The notes under the pieces are model-generated. The model searched no databases. It was given only the letters and a program-made list of their open reading frames with translations, and was not told where the DNA came from. A DNA stretch of 64,000 nucleotides from Clarkia xantiana subsp. parviflora (lineage: Eukaryota > Streptophyta > Magnoliopsida > Myrtales > Onagraceae). The translations under genes and the position numbers were made by a program. Each line of letters begins with the position of its first letter. The first letter of the stretch is position 1. Positions 24,845 through 36,102 of the stretch are shown piece after piece. The stretch is from contig JAPTYO010000007.1 in NCBI GenBank assembly GCA_036873135.1, forward strand, positions 2,400,763-2,464,762. Direction: 5' to 3'.

Positions 24845-26386
24845 ATGAATAAGTTTTGGTGTGTTGACGATCCGATCAAGCAGCTGGATGATTAGGGTTG
24901 CGATTGGGGTTCACTGCCCGAAGATTTGCTATCTTTGATACTCAATAAATTACTATCCAATTCTTCAGTTTATGATTATGTCCGATGTGCAACCGTGTGC
25001 AAATCATGGTATTCGGCTGCCCAATTAGTTTCTAACCGCCACAATATCAAACAATTACTCCCTTTACTATTGATCCCCACCGTGGACGGCAGCAGGACTC
25101 ATCGAACACTCTACAATATCATCGATGATACTAGTAAATTATTATGTGGTCGTCTAGTTGTGCCATTCAGCAAAATATTGTTTACATGGTTTCAGTTCTC
25201 ATCATTCACACTTTTACCTATATTATTATTATTGACAAATTTTTTTAAAATTTTGTTAAGTATTGTTACAAAACATTATAAAAAAATCATAATATTTATT
25301 TATCTCATTCTAAGTTTTACCTTTATTATTCATATGATCTAATCTCACGTATTTTATGTCATCTTTTCAGTTTTGAATTAGAGATTCATAAATGTTAATA
25401 TTTTACTATTTAATATATTTGACAGTATCGATTATTTCTTTATTTGGTATGTTATTTATATTTGTATATGATATTATTAATATTTAAAGTTTTTTATAAT
25501 TGAACTTTACATTTTTTTAGGAAAGTTTTGTTAGTTCGACCCGAAATTATATTATTTATCCGACCGTTTTTTTTAAACTGTATATAAAAAAAAAAATTGT
25601 GCACCCACTGGTCCTGGTCCTGGATTCGTCACTGAGTTGGGTTATTTAAGTCCGCGGAATGACGATATTATCTACTTCAACCAAAAATTCTACGGAGTGA
25701 TTGGTATGAGTTTTGTGTCTTTCGAGGTTTGTCGAGACATCGAGGAGGAACCCTACATTAGAATGGAGCGCGTCAAGGGTTTAGATATACAGGATACAAT
25801 GTCAGTGTGGAGTCAAGCATACCTCGCCGAGTCCATAACCGGAACTCTACTCTACATCGAGAGGTTTACAATTGGGAGTATGCATCCATATTATGGAGAT
25901 GATGGATATATAGAAGCAGAAGACGAGGATGATAAATCTTCATCGGATTATATGCAAGGTTACTTTGAAATTGACAACAAAATCTACGAATACCGACGCG
26001 AGGACTATAACCTTACATGGTGTTTTAGGGTTTTCGAGCTACAACAAAGTGATGATGATGATGAGAAGAAAGAGTTTGTTGAGTTGGGGCATTTGATGAA
26101 ACAAGGACAAAGGGGGCTAGGGGATCAAGCTCTGTTTCTGGGTTTTAATCACTCGGTCACGGTTCGAGCTTCTGATTTTCGCGGATGCAAGCCAAACTCA
26201 ATATACTACACAGATGACAACTGCTTGGGAGAGCCTTACCAAAAACTTGGACCCATCGACTTAGGTGTCTACACCTTTGGTGATCAAGTAGCCAAGCCAC
26301 TCTACATGCTTGACACTTCCCATGCTCACTTGCCGCCACCCATTTGGATACTACCACGCCCCAATTTTACCACCAAATTTGTGTGA
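24845..26386 (+). pseudogene. F-box/DUF295 protein gene, broken
   Basis: The frame from ATG 24845 reads 16 codons and hits TAG at 24893-24895. It then continues open with an F-box (WGSLPEDLLSLILNKLLS, VRCATVCKSWYSAA) to about 25170. A 430-bp AT-rich stretch with stops replaces the middle of the protein. From about 25595 the frame reopens with GYLSPRNDDIIYFNQKFYGV and runs to a stop at 26386, including LGDQALFLGFNHSVTVRAS and YYTDDNCLGEPY, typical of the DUF295 C-terminal region. No ATG precedes this second part. The early stop and the missing middle make a functional product unlikely. Splicing out 25170-25590 as an intron would not replace the missing domain. Confidence 0.8.
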
Positions 26387-26649
26387 AGAATTTATTTTTT
26401 TCGGTTTGTAATGTTTTACCTACTTAAAGTCTTGAACTTTGCATTTGAATTTTCTAATAAATGAATATTTCATGGAAGAAAAAAAAGCCAGGTAAGTATT
26501 TGGTTGGCCACTCTCTATAACATGGGCATGCATTAGCGTGACCAACCTATGATGAAAGCCAACATTTATGATACTAAATATAATAATTAACTCACCAGAG
26601 TACCAAATCAACATTAATCAATTAAATCACTAGAGTACCAAACCAACAA

Positions 26650-26836
26650 GCTAGTAGAACTACCACAAGTTGTCCATAAAAACTCTCAAATCTGCCTTGG
26701 TATGGAACTTCCTGAAACAGAAATTGCAGTTGACATAGATCCTTTTGTGCTTATTCTGGTGTTTGATAACTGCATTATGGGAATCCAGTTTCCTCCCGCA
26801 AATGTTGCAATATCCATTATATGATAGTGTTCATTC
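26650..26836 (-). pseudogene. C2H2 zinc-finger gene fragment
   Basis: Reading the minus strand from about 26836, an open stretch gives GYCNICGRKLDSHNAVIKHQ followed by NKH, a complete C2H2 finger (C-x2-C, H-x3-H). Next comes CNFCFRKFHTKADLRVFMDN, a second finger whose His ligands are replaced. A stop follows soon after. There is no start codon, so this is a relic. Confidence 0.6.
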
Positions 26837-26839
26837 CCG

Positions 26840-27434
26840 TTAACAATTATCAATATAACTAATTAACTAGTTTAATATAAATTGTAAAAGAGTTACTTAC
26901 GAAATTTGTTTTTTCTACTTTTATATTTTATAATAATTTATCTCATTTGATTATTGAATGTTATTTATTATTTCAACTAACATAATATATATTGCATATA
27001 TTTAATTAATATAACGGTCGGTTCGGACTCCACGGTCCTCAAAACTCAAAGCCCGAACCGAATCGAAAACCGAACTAGAGTAGAATAATACCAAAAGCCA
27101 AATCAAATATTCCAACTTCGGTTTATTTCGGTCCGGCCCGTTTTGGTTTTCTTCAATTTTCGGACCAACTGAATTTTGTTTTCGTTGCAGCTCAAGCTCC
27201 ACCCAATAAGCTTCCGCCACCAGCTCCACCGGTCAGCCTACCACCTGTGTCTCGTCATGGACGCCGTTGAAAACGTCTGGTTTCGCTGAAACTCTAGAGC
27301 AAGAACTGCCATAGACTCGGCCGCCAGCATAGCCGGTTCTCGGTCTGGCCGTTTCTCGATCGCCGGTCCATCCGGTTCTGATAACACTGGTTCCAGTAGA
27401 ATTATCCTGATGATCGACTGACTCTTAGTGAGAG
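26840..27434. other. Intergenic region upstream of the PotD-like gene
   Basis: No gene. It contains CGGTTCGG/CCGAACCG-type repeats near 27015-27150 of likely transposon origin, then presumed promoter and 5' UTR. Confidence 0.4.
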
Positions 27435-30400
27435 ATGCAAGCAGCAATGGCGTCGTCTTCGTCGCTGTACACCTCTCTCACAATCCCATCTAATGTACCA
27501 TTTCCATCCTCAAGGCTCAATCTCACCTTCTTCACTCACTCTCCTCGCCTCCATCGATATGGTCTTCCTAATCTTCTCATCTGCTCCCATCACCACCAGT
27601 GTCGCCCTCCCGACCTTCCATCCAACCCTCCGAACACCAGTTTTTTCAAGTCGGTCGGTCACTCCACCATCTTCCTAGCTCTGGGCTTCGCCTTTGCCTC
27701 TTCAGCTCTTTCCTCGCGTTCTATAGCTCTGGCCTCTGATTATCAGGCTGCTGCTGGCACGCTTCAGCAACAGCAGGAGCCTGAACGAGATGAGAGTTGT
27801 CAGACGGCAACGAACCAAAGTAATTTCTATACCAATATAATCTTTAGATTGTCTTGTTAGTTCAGGGTTTAGCGAGCCTGCTCGATCGCAATGCTCCAAA
27901 GACGAAGCAAGCTTGTCCATGGTTCTTCATTCCGTTATGCTACAATCTACAATTTAGGGGATAATCCAGCATATGAAGTGGTTTTTTTTTTTTTAATTGC
28001 AGGTTCAGATGATGGGATGCGGAGCAACGAGATTACAAGGGAGGAAGAAGAAAAGGAGTTACAGGCGGCATTTGAGAAGTGGAAATCCAAATCATTTTCT
28101 CTGACTGTTCCACTAACGATAGTTGCTCTACGAGGATCCGTTCCTCCTTCCTGGGTCAAGGTTATTTTCTGAAAGTATTTTGAGTTTTCTTACTATCATT
28201 TAGTTAGGTTGAATTGAATCAGCTCAATGGGGGAAATTCATGTTACTGCAAGACATGATAAGGGTACTTTTCAAGATAGTGAATTCTTACAAGATCAAAT
28301 CGTACAGTTCCCTTGGCGTGAAATTAAATACTTAGACTTGATGTAAGGATGCGTTATGATAAATCAAGAATATACATAAAGTTCATTTTTATCCAATTTT
28401 GGAGAATAACCAATGTAATAGGAACTTTGTATGCCATATTTGATATATTAGCAGTTACTGCCACTGCTTTATTCTAACAACTCTTACCTTGTTGATAGGA
28501 CTTTATGCTGTCCCAAGGGAAGAGATTAAGCTTCAAATTTAAGCAGGCTGAAAATCTTGAACGCATATTTTCTGATCTCTCCACCGCTTTTCAAAAAGGC
28601 AATGTTAAGCATTCGTCTACTGTGGCAGCAGATATTGTTTCTATTGGTGAATCTTGGCTCAGTTTTGCAATTAAGGAGGCTGTGATTGAACCCATACCAG
28701 GAGCAGAGGACCAGGATTGGTTTAAAAGCTTAAGTGACAAGTGGAAGGTAAAACACACACTACTCTCCTCTTATTTTTATTCACTGACAGTTTAATGTAT
28801 TCAAGATCCTTCTTATTAACATATTGGAAGAAGCAATTCGGTGCAAGTTTTGAGATATTGATCTCGTATGATATTTTCTTGGGACAAGTTAGTGAGTGTG
28901 GTGTTATAGGTTGGAGGAACAATCCAAACACCTTGTCAAAGGTTTGTATGTACCATCTAGACATATTGTAGGCTATGGCCTATGCTTTTGTTGTTTGAAT
29001 TTAAAAGTAGCACAAAAATAGCCAAATATGCAGAAAGACATAACCTTGAAAGATTAGGATTCATTCGTAGCTTTGCTCTTGCAAGGGATTTTAACATTGT
29101 AAGAAACTATAAATTTTGGAGGTGCACGTCCTTCTACAATAATGGTTTCATCTGTGTTGGTGAATGATTTGAAGGTCTAATCAACTAGCTACCTGTTGAT
29201 GCACACGCTACAATAAAAACCCCAGTTTTGTATTATCCTGACCTACGTATTCTGACACGTCACTTAATTACCCGATCTAATCATTTCTCTCTATCTCGAC
29301 CACTGAGTATTGTTCGTCTGATACCATCTCGATGACATGAAGTAGTCAGTTTACCAAATAACAATTTCTGTAAGTTGTTGGTGGCAGTAGCATCTAGTAT
29401 CGTGTTCTTGCTCTTGATTTCTCTTGAACTGTAGGTAATCTTGTCTGTTTTTTGTTGTTACCGGGACTACCCTGCATGTCTCTTGAAAAGCTCTCAGGTA
29501 TATTTGTGCAGGAATATTTCAGGAGACATAGATTGCAAAGGTAAAGTATGGGCGGCTCCTTATCGGTGGGGGACCATGGTGATCGCATACAAGAAAAGTA
29601 AATTTGAGGAGCTGAATATGGATCCTATAGAGGTAATAACAATATTTTATAGCTTATTGATCATTGAGCTGATTCAAATTTGCTCTACATGCAGGAGGAT
29701 TACAACTGTCAACTAAGTGAATGTTGTGATGCAGGACTGGGCAGATTTATGGAGACCGGAGCTCGCTGGGAGGATTTCAATGGTGAACTGTCCAAGAGAA
29801 GTAATTGGAGCTGTTTTGAAGTACATGGGAGCATCATACAACACAAGCAACATCGACACAGAAGTTGTTGGTGGAAAGAATGCCGTCCAGCAAAACTTGG
29901 AAGTGCTTGCAAATCAGGTAAGAGTATAGGTTATGATGCTCACTTTTCTAATTAACCAATAGTCCAATACAGAATGAATTTGCTTGGTATTCCAATCAAA
30001 GGGGTTCTGCAGTGTTATTTATACTGTGCCTTTTTTCTTGCCATGCTTCCTTCAAGTAGGTTCGGCTATTTGACAGCTCAAATTATTTAAAAGCATTTGG
30101 AGTAGGAGATGTGTGGGTGGCTGTTGGGTGGAGCAATGATGTCATTCCTACCGCGAAACGCATGCGCAATGTAACTGTTATTGTTCCCAAATCTGGAGCA
30201 AGCTTATGGGCTGATCTATGGGTATGTAAACCTATAAATAACAGAGCTCTTGTTGCATGTCATCTTAAACACTGCTGAATACAAAACAAACAAGGGTTAA
30301 GAATCTAATCACAGTTCCAGTTTTGTACCATGTTGCTTTTAGGTGTCACAAGTTTATATTGTTGTTTTTGCTGTTGAATTTTATGGAGCCATGAACCAAA

Positions 30401-31071
30401 ATCTGTCAAATTTAATAGAAAAAAACGGACGGAAAACTAAAAATGAACGAAAACGAAATCTGAGATACCTATTAGTAACAATTTAAACCTACATGATACA
30501 CGTAAAAGCAACATGGTGCAAACTTGGGACTGTGATTAGGTTCTTAACCCAACAAACAAGTAATTACACATAGCTAGTTTCGTTCGCTTGGTTTAACATG
30601 TATAAGTAACCTCAACAGGCAATTCCAGCAGCTGCTTCAAGACTGAAGACAAAGCAAGAGATTGGTGGTAGAGTGAGAGGCCCATCTCCACTAATCCATC
30701 AATGGATTGAATTCTGCCTACAATCTGCTAGAGATCTCCCTTTTGTTCAAGATGTGATCCCTGGTGCCGTTGCTTCTGCCATTGAAGGTCGCTCCCTTCT
30801 TCCACATCAACCGCCACAAGGGAAGCAGCCTAAACTCGATACTAACCTATTGCCAGGTGGTGTTCCTCCACTGGAAATTCTCTCCAAATGCGAGTTTCTT
30901 GAGCCTCTGTCGGATGCTGCTGTTGCTGACTACAGTTCACTCATCGCCACCATTCAGACACCTAACCGTGGCTTTGTCCTACGGTTGCAGGATAGCCTCA
31001 TTAGAGTGAAGCAGAGGCTGCTGCAGCTCAAGCAGCGCAAAGTAAATGCTAGTGCTACTGCAACAGGATAG
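27435..31071 (+). CDS. PotD-like (spermidine/putrescine-binding) protein, plastid-type
   Basis: Seven coding exons (27435-27819, 28003-28160, 28499-28747, 29498-29632, 29735-29917, 30060-30221, 30619-31071) join in phase to 574 residues. The first 70 residues are rich in Ser, Pro and His and poor in acid, like a chloroplast transit peptide. A hydrophobic stretch STIFLALGFAFASS and a possible ALA-S cleavage site follow, as in two-step thylakoid-lumen targeting. The rest is a periplasmic-binding-protein fold of the PotD type: WAAPYRWGTMVIAYKKSKF, DWADLWRPELAGRISMV, VGDVWVAVGWSNDVIP and SGASLWADLWAIP. Bacterial PotD binds polyamines for an ABC importer. Plant relatives are annotated as putrescine-binding-related proteins; transport has not been inferred from this sequence. 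No permease or ATPase gene is nearby. The C-terminus (after about residue 490) is an extra helical, Lys- and Gln-rich tail. Confidence 0.9.
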
Positions 31072-31960
31072 AGTAAGTAATTATCTGCTAGCAGTTTTGT
31101 GTTAGAGTAAGTAATTTGCAACAGCAGCTACCCATTCACAAAAAAATGCAACCTTTTGAATAGCTTTGTAAGCCAATAATTATCTGAATCATACTTGAAC
31201 GGTTGAACCAGTGTTGAATATTGTGTATTTCAAAGAATACAAACTCATCTTCAATTGGTATATATATATATATATCATAATAATCATTAGTTCCATTTGT
31301 TGTTTTTAACTCATTATTAGCATTGTAGATGTCGATAATTTGGGTCGCTCGAGTATTTTTATTTTTATATATTTTTTTAAAACTTTTATAACATTAGGAT
31401 AAATAATTTAAAATTATTTTTTTCATCGGGATCTACTCTGGTGTCATCGGAGCAATCATGTTTTTATATCATTATAACATTTTCACGATCGAAAATAGAT
31501 TTATTGTAGTAAATCAAGACTTTCTTGTTCCGGTTTAATATACTAATTCCCAGTAAGATTAAATTTCTTGGTTTAATTTTTTTGTTATAGACTGTATTCA
31601 TCTATTCAATCATAATTATTATCTGATATATATGCATGTATTAAAATCTCTAGTGAATTAAAAAACTAACATATTTGTCACACGAACCGAATGTCCGAAA
31701 CCCTCGCTGCACCTCTTTTAATTTCAACAAATAATTACTATCACCATTTGATCTTCCATTCCTCCCAAAAAAAATGTAGCCTAAACTGAAAATAATTGGC
31801 GAGTTTAACTCTTCTATCCTCTGATCTCCATTCATCATCGTCTTCTCTATAATCAATTTACATGCACCTTTCCATCAACACATTGATGCTCTCATATTCT
31901 TGATTCCAGCCGCACTGATCATCCTCCATCTCTATCTTCCCGGCCAGCCCTTTAAATTAA
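31072..31960. other. Intergenic region
   Basis: No gene seen. A short TA run lies at about 31260-31274. The last 300 bases are presumed promoter of the MGCxxSK protein gene. Confidence 0.5.
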
Positions 31961-33394
31961 ATGGGCTGCTGGGCGTCGAAGATGGACAAAAGGGAATTAT
32001 TAGAAGAGAAAATGGAACATGTTGATTCCATGTACGTATATTACAACCCTCTCCACTATAGCCCTGAGGATCGGCTTGTTGATTCCCGGCAGAAGGCGGC
32101 TCATGGCCCTGCAGGACATACTCAGCAGCCACAACAAGAAAATTGGTAATAATTTGTGAAGATTTTTTTTTTTTTTTTTAAATTAATCTCCCAGATTATA
32201 AGAATTTTCTAGTAATATATTACGTTTTGAAGAAAATTTCTTACAATACTCAAAATTTTATAATAAATTTGTAGGCAGTCTTTTTGTTATCAAAATTGAA
32301 TGTTGTTGTATCTGTAAGAGATTTTTAATACGTTTATATATCGTTCACAAACAATGAGATTTCTTGTAGTGAGGTGGCAACAAAGCAACTATACCACAAA
32401 GATCATGATGAGGCAGTAGTTTCTGTCAGCCCCGATCATAAAGGAGCTGACAAGAACAACAATGTGGTCGTCAATGGCGTAACCGAACCAAACGTGATCG
32501 CCTCTTTATCGTCCGATGAGCCTCGGCCGACAAAAGCTGATGAGGTGGTTTCCGTTGAATTTGAAAACTGCATCATGGAGCAACCACCGGCGGAACATTC
32601 CGGAATGATTGCACAGGAGAAGGGTATCGAGCTTAATCATAATAATGCTCAGCGACGCGAAAGTGGTGATCAACAACAACTAGGGTTGTTGGAAGAAGAA
32701 GAAGAAAACAATTTGCACCCGCGATCGCCGAGATTAGAAAATTATTGTCGGGATTCCGGTGTTGTTGGATCGGGTGAAACTGCAGAAAATGATGGTAGTT
32801 TAGTTAGTTTTATTGAACTCAGTATTATTGTAGATATATAAAGAGATAAATAATTATGATTGGTGAAACAAATTAACAGGCGATTGTGAAGATGGAGAGA
32901 TGAGGATGAAGAAGAAGTTAGATATCATCAATGATGGGGAAAAGGAAGATCACGTGGACACGTGCTCGGAAATTATATTGCCCACACACCACCACCCTCT
33001 ACGTGAAATTCCATGCAAAAATTTACCTAATAATAACCAGGTTATTAATTATTACTTCACATATAAATATATATATATATATATATGTATGTATTTATTT
33101 ATGCTATAGGGTATAAGGGTAGGTACGATATTTTTAACTCATAAGTTTGATTTATTTGTTATATATATATATATATAGCTACCAAGAAGCAGCATATCAT
33201 CATCATCATCATTGAAGAAAAATAGGAGGAAACTGAGACAATCCAGAATACCGGGGCCGCGGAAGAGTTCGGGTTCAGTGAAGAGTCTCATTGATGCCAC
33301 AGCTAGTAGACCATCATTATCACCTACTAGAAGAAGAAATAGCTGCTCTCATTCATCAGATATCCTTGTAATGAAATACTCTCTACAAGTTTAA
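31961..33394 (+). CDS. Uncharacterised protein with N-terminal MGCxxSK lipidation motif, 328 aa
   Basis: Four coding exons (31961-32145, 32370-32794, 32880-33040, 33179-33394) join in phase to 328 residues. The protein starts MGCWASK: Gly2, Cys3, Ser6 and Lys7 fit the plant N-myristoylation and palmitoylation pattern, so attachment to the plasma membrane is likely. The centre is acidic, low in complexity and probably disordered (LGLLEEEEENNLHPRSPRLE). The C-terminus is basic and Ser/Arg-rich (KKNRRKLRQSRIPGPRKSSG, SPTRRRNSC), a likely phosphorylation or lipid-contact region. I recognise no domain. Exon 4 starts after a TA-rich tract ending in TATAG, which makes that acceptor less certain than the others. 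Confidence 0.7.
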
Positions 33395-33796
33395 TTAATG
33401 TCCTACCCATTGATCATCATTTGACAGTATACATTTGTTCAATGATATATCGCCTCAATCTTTCATTGCTAGATGCATATACATATAACTTGAAAAACTT
33501 GAGGTTGGGATACACACTAGTACTAAATAGGGTAAATACGTTGAATATTTAACGGAAGATAAGAAATAAATTGAAAATAACTAGTAGGCAGTAGGAAATA
33601 AAATGTTCAGTCTAAATCGGATCTATTTTTACTCTGGAATAGACCAAATGAATAGTATATGCATTAAGTATATTTGAACGTGTATAGTCAAACATTTCCG
33701 TTGTCTTCATTAAAAAAAAAAAAAAAAAAAAAAACATTTCCGTTGATATATGCGTTCAGTTGGTCCTTTGGGGATTCTCCTCTCTTTCTGTTTGAC

Positions 33797-34357
33797 TATG
33801 GCTGGCAATATGTGACACGGCACGATAGCACGACACGAACACGCACGAAAAAAACCGTGTTCGTGTGCTAGAATATGACAGAACGATAACACGATAGCAC
33901 GAACACTATTAACACGATATAACTTCCGTGTCGTGTTCGTGTTTGAGTATCATAACACGACAAGCACGATAGCACGATAAAGTTGTGCTACTAAGACTAA
34001 TTCTAAAGTATTTTTTGAACAAATTTTATTTATAGCCTTTAAAAACTCTAATTAGTGGTTTAATTTTTAGTGTTTGTAAACTCTATATCATTAACTAATC
34101 AATATTGACATATTAATTCATAATTTTTTTATATATGAAGTTCATTACTTAAATTTTTGCTTAAATATCTTGTATAGAGAAGTCCAACTATATATCCTTG
34201 AACAACACGATAGCACGACACGAAAATATATGTGTCGTGTTCGTGTTTGTAAAACGTGGCACGATAAGCTTATCGTGCATGTTCGTGTTCAGTAATTTTA
34301 GCACGACGATCATTGACACGCACGATAACACGCATGATAGTATGAATTGCCACCCTA
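33797..34357. mobile_element. hAT-like non-autonomous element (561 bp)
   Basis: The left end TATGGCTGGCAAT matches the reversed right end TAGGGTGGCAAT. The flanking 8-mers TGTTTGAC (33789-33796) and TGTTTAAC (34358-34365) differ at one base, as expected for a hAT target duplication. Both ends are filled with CACGATAGCACGACACG-type repeats in both orientations. It lacks a transposase. It lies about 400 bp downstream of the MGCxxSK protein gene. Confidence 0.8.
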
Positions 34358-34531
34358 TGTTTAACGGACGACTTAGCAAGAAGGGGTCGCCCAGCCCACA
34401 TCCATGATCCAATTAGTCAAATGTCACTAATTATAGTGGGGCCCTGATCAACCGCGTATAAACCTTCCGCCACACCTTTTAAGCGTCGTAATACAATGAC
34501 TAAACGCCGTGCAAGAAAGTTCTATTCCTGG

Positions 34532-34532
<1 letters not shown>

Positions 34533-34577
<45 letters not shown>
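34533..34577. repeat. TA microsatellite
   Basis: Pure TA run of about 45 bp. Confidence 0.9.
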
Positions 34578-34580
<3 letters not shown>

Positions 34581-34832
34581 ATTTTTTTTATATATAAAAG
34601 GATTGCGGCATTGCGCTACATCAACTTTAAATTTTTAGAATTGACTTCCCAAACTTTCAATTTAGAATAAATCGCTACATCTGTATCAATTTTTGTCAAA
34701 TTTGATATAAAATGTGCATATTTTTTCAATGTGGCGCATGTACCCAAGATTGATTCAATCATAAATTGAAAGTATTGCAATGAAATACCTTCAATTCGAT
34801 GCTTAATTGAAATGCACTTTTTTATGCCAAGA

Positions 34833-35373
34833 AATTCATCCATAACACGAATGTTCAAGGGAGAATAAATTCCCGATCCTTTGTGAGTAAAACTAAAGAG
34901 AGGGCGAGGCGCACAAACCCAATTTACATTACACGGTTTATTATTATATATTATTATTACTTTAGATGACATGATGAATCCACGGAATGTAATATTATAA
35001 TTACGTAATGCTATGTAATTTTTCATAAATATCTCTATGTTGTATTTTTTATATTTCCTCTTAAACTATAACAACAAAATAAAATATTACATACGGCCGC
35101 TACCCTAAAATTCATCCATAACACAAATGTTCAGGGGGAATAAATTCGCGATCCTTTATAAACTAAAAAAGAGGGCAAAGGCGGACAAACCCAATTTACA
35201 TTAACGGTTTATTATTATTACTTTAGGATGACATGATGAATCCACGGAATGTAATTTTAAAATAATTGTGTAATGCTATGTAATTTTTCATAAATATCTA
35301 TGTTCTATTTTTTATATTTCCTCTTAAACTATAACAACAAAAAAAAAAATATTACATACGGCCGCTACCCTAA
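34833..35373 (+). repeat. Tandem duplication of about 276 bp
   Basis: Unit 1 (34833-35108) begins AATTCATCCATAACACGAAT and ends TACGGCCGCTACCCTAA. Unit 2 (35109-35373) repeats it directly, differing by small indels and substitutions (for example in the TTATTA tract). No coding sequence is recognisable. Confidence 0.85.
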
Positions 35374-36102
35374 TCGAGAAAGTACGAAATTATTATGCAT
35401 CACATGGGAAACAAGTTGTTACATTTTGTTATTACGTACTTATTTGTTTTTAGGTAAATGGTGATTTAATTATGTACTTGTTTATTCAAGGCAAGTGTAT
35501 ACTTTAATAATAAAAAAAAGGCAAGTGTATACTTTATGAAAGTGGATAGAGAAAATGATTAAAAATAGCATCTTTCTTTATTTCTTTCTAAAAAGTAGAA
35601 AGTTCGATTCGGGACCTAAACTATTTACGCAACCTTTGACGTAAAAAAAAGCTAATTTTGTCAATATCCTTCCACATTTATCGCCCTTATCCATTCATGA
35701 CATAATAATGAATCCAGCATCTACCGGCCCTAAACCAAAATCATCATGTCCTTCTGGGGACAGCTCAATCCTACTTCGTCATCTTCGTTTTTCTTTATAA
35801 ATAAATAAATAAAAATTAAATCCCAAAGAAAAGAAAATTAAAGATATTTCATTTCAATAATCAAAACATTGAACACCGTTTACATGATTCCCGTTGTGGT
35901 ATGACTTATGAGGCACTACAAGACAAATTCTTACTTTATGCCTCCTTTTTTCTTTAGAATAGAAAATTAAACTTATCTTTTATATATATATATTTTATAT
36001 CACAAAGTTAAAAATTCTGAAATAATCAATAAAACAACTTAAAAAAAAAGAAATTAACCCTTCTTCTCCTTGGTGTGTCGGTAAGAATTGGATTTTCGAG
36101 GA
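35374..36102. other. Intergenic region downstream of the SKIP25-like gene
   Basis: AT-rich, no gene seen. It includes a duplicated GGCAAGTGTATACTTTA motif near 35490 and 35520. Confidence 0.5.

Noticed and set aside
34616..35026. 136-codon minus-strand frame
   Set aside because: Spans TA-rich DNA and part of the tandem duplication; composition is not protein-like.
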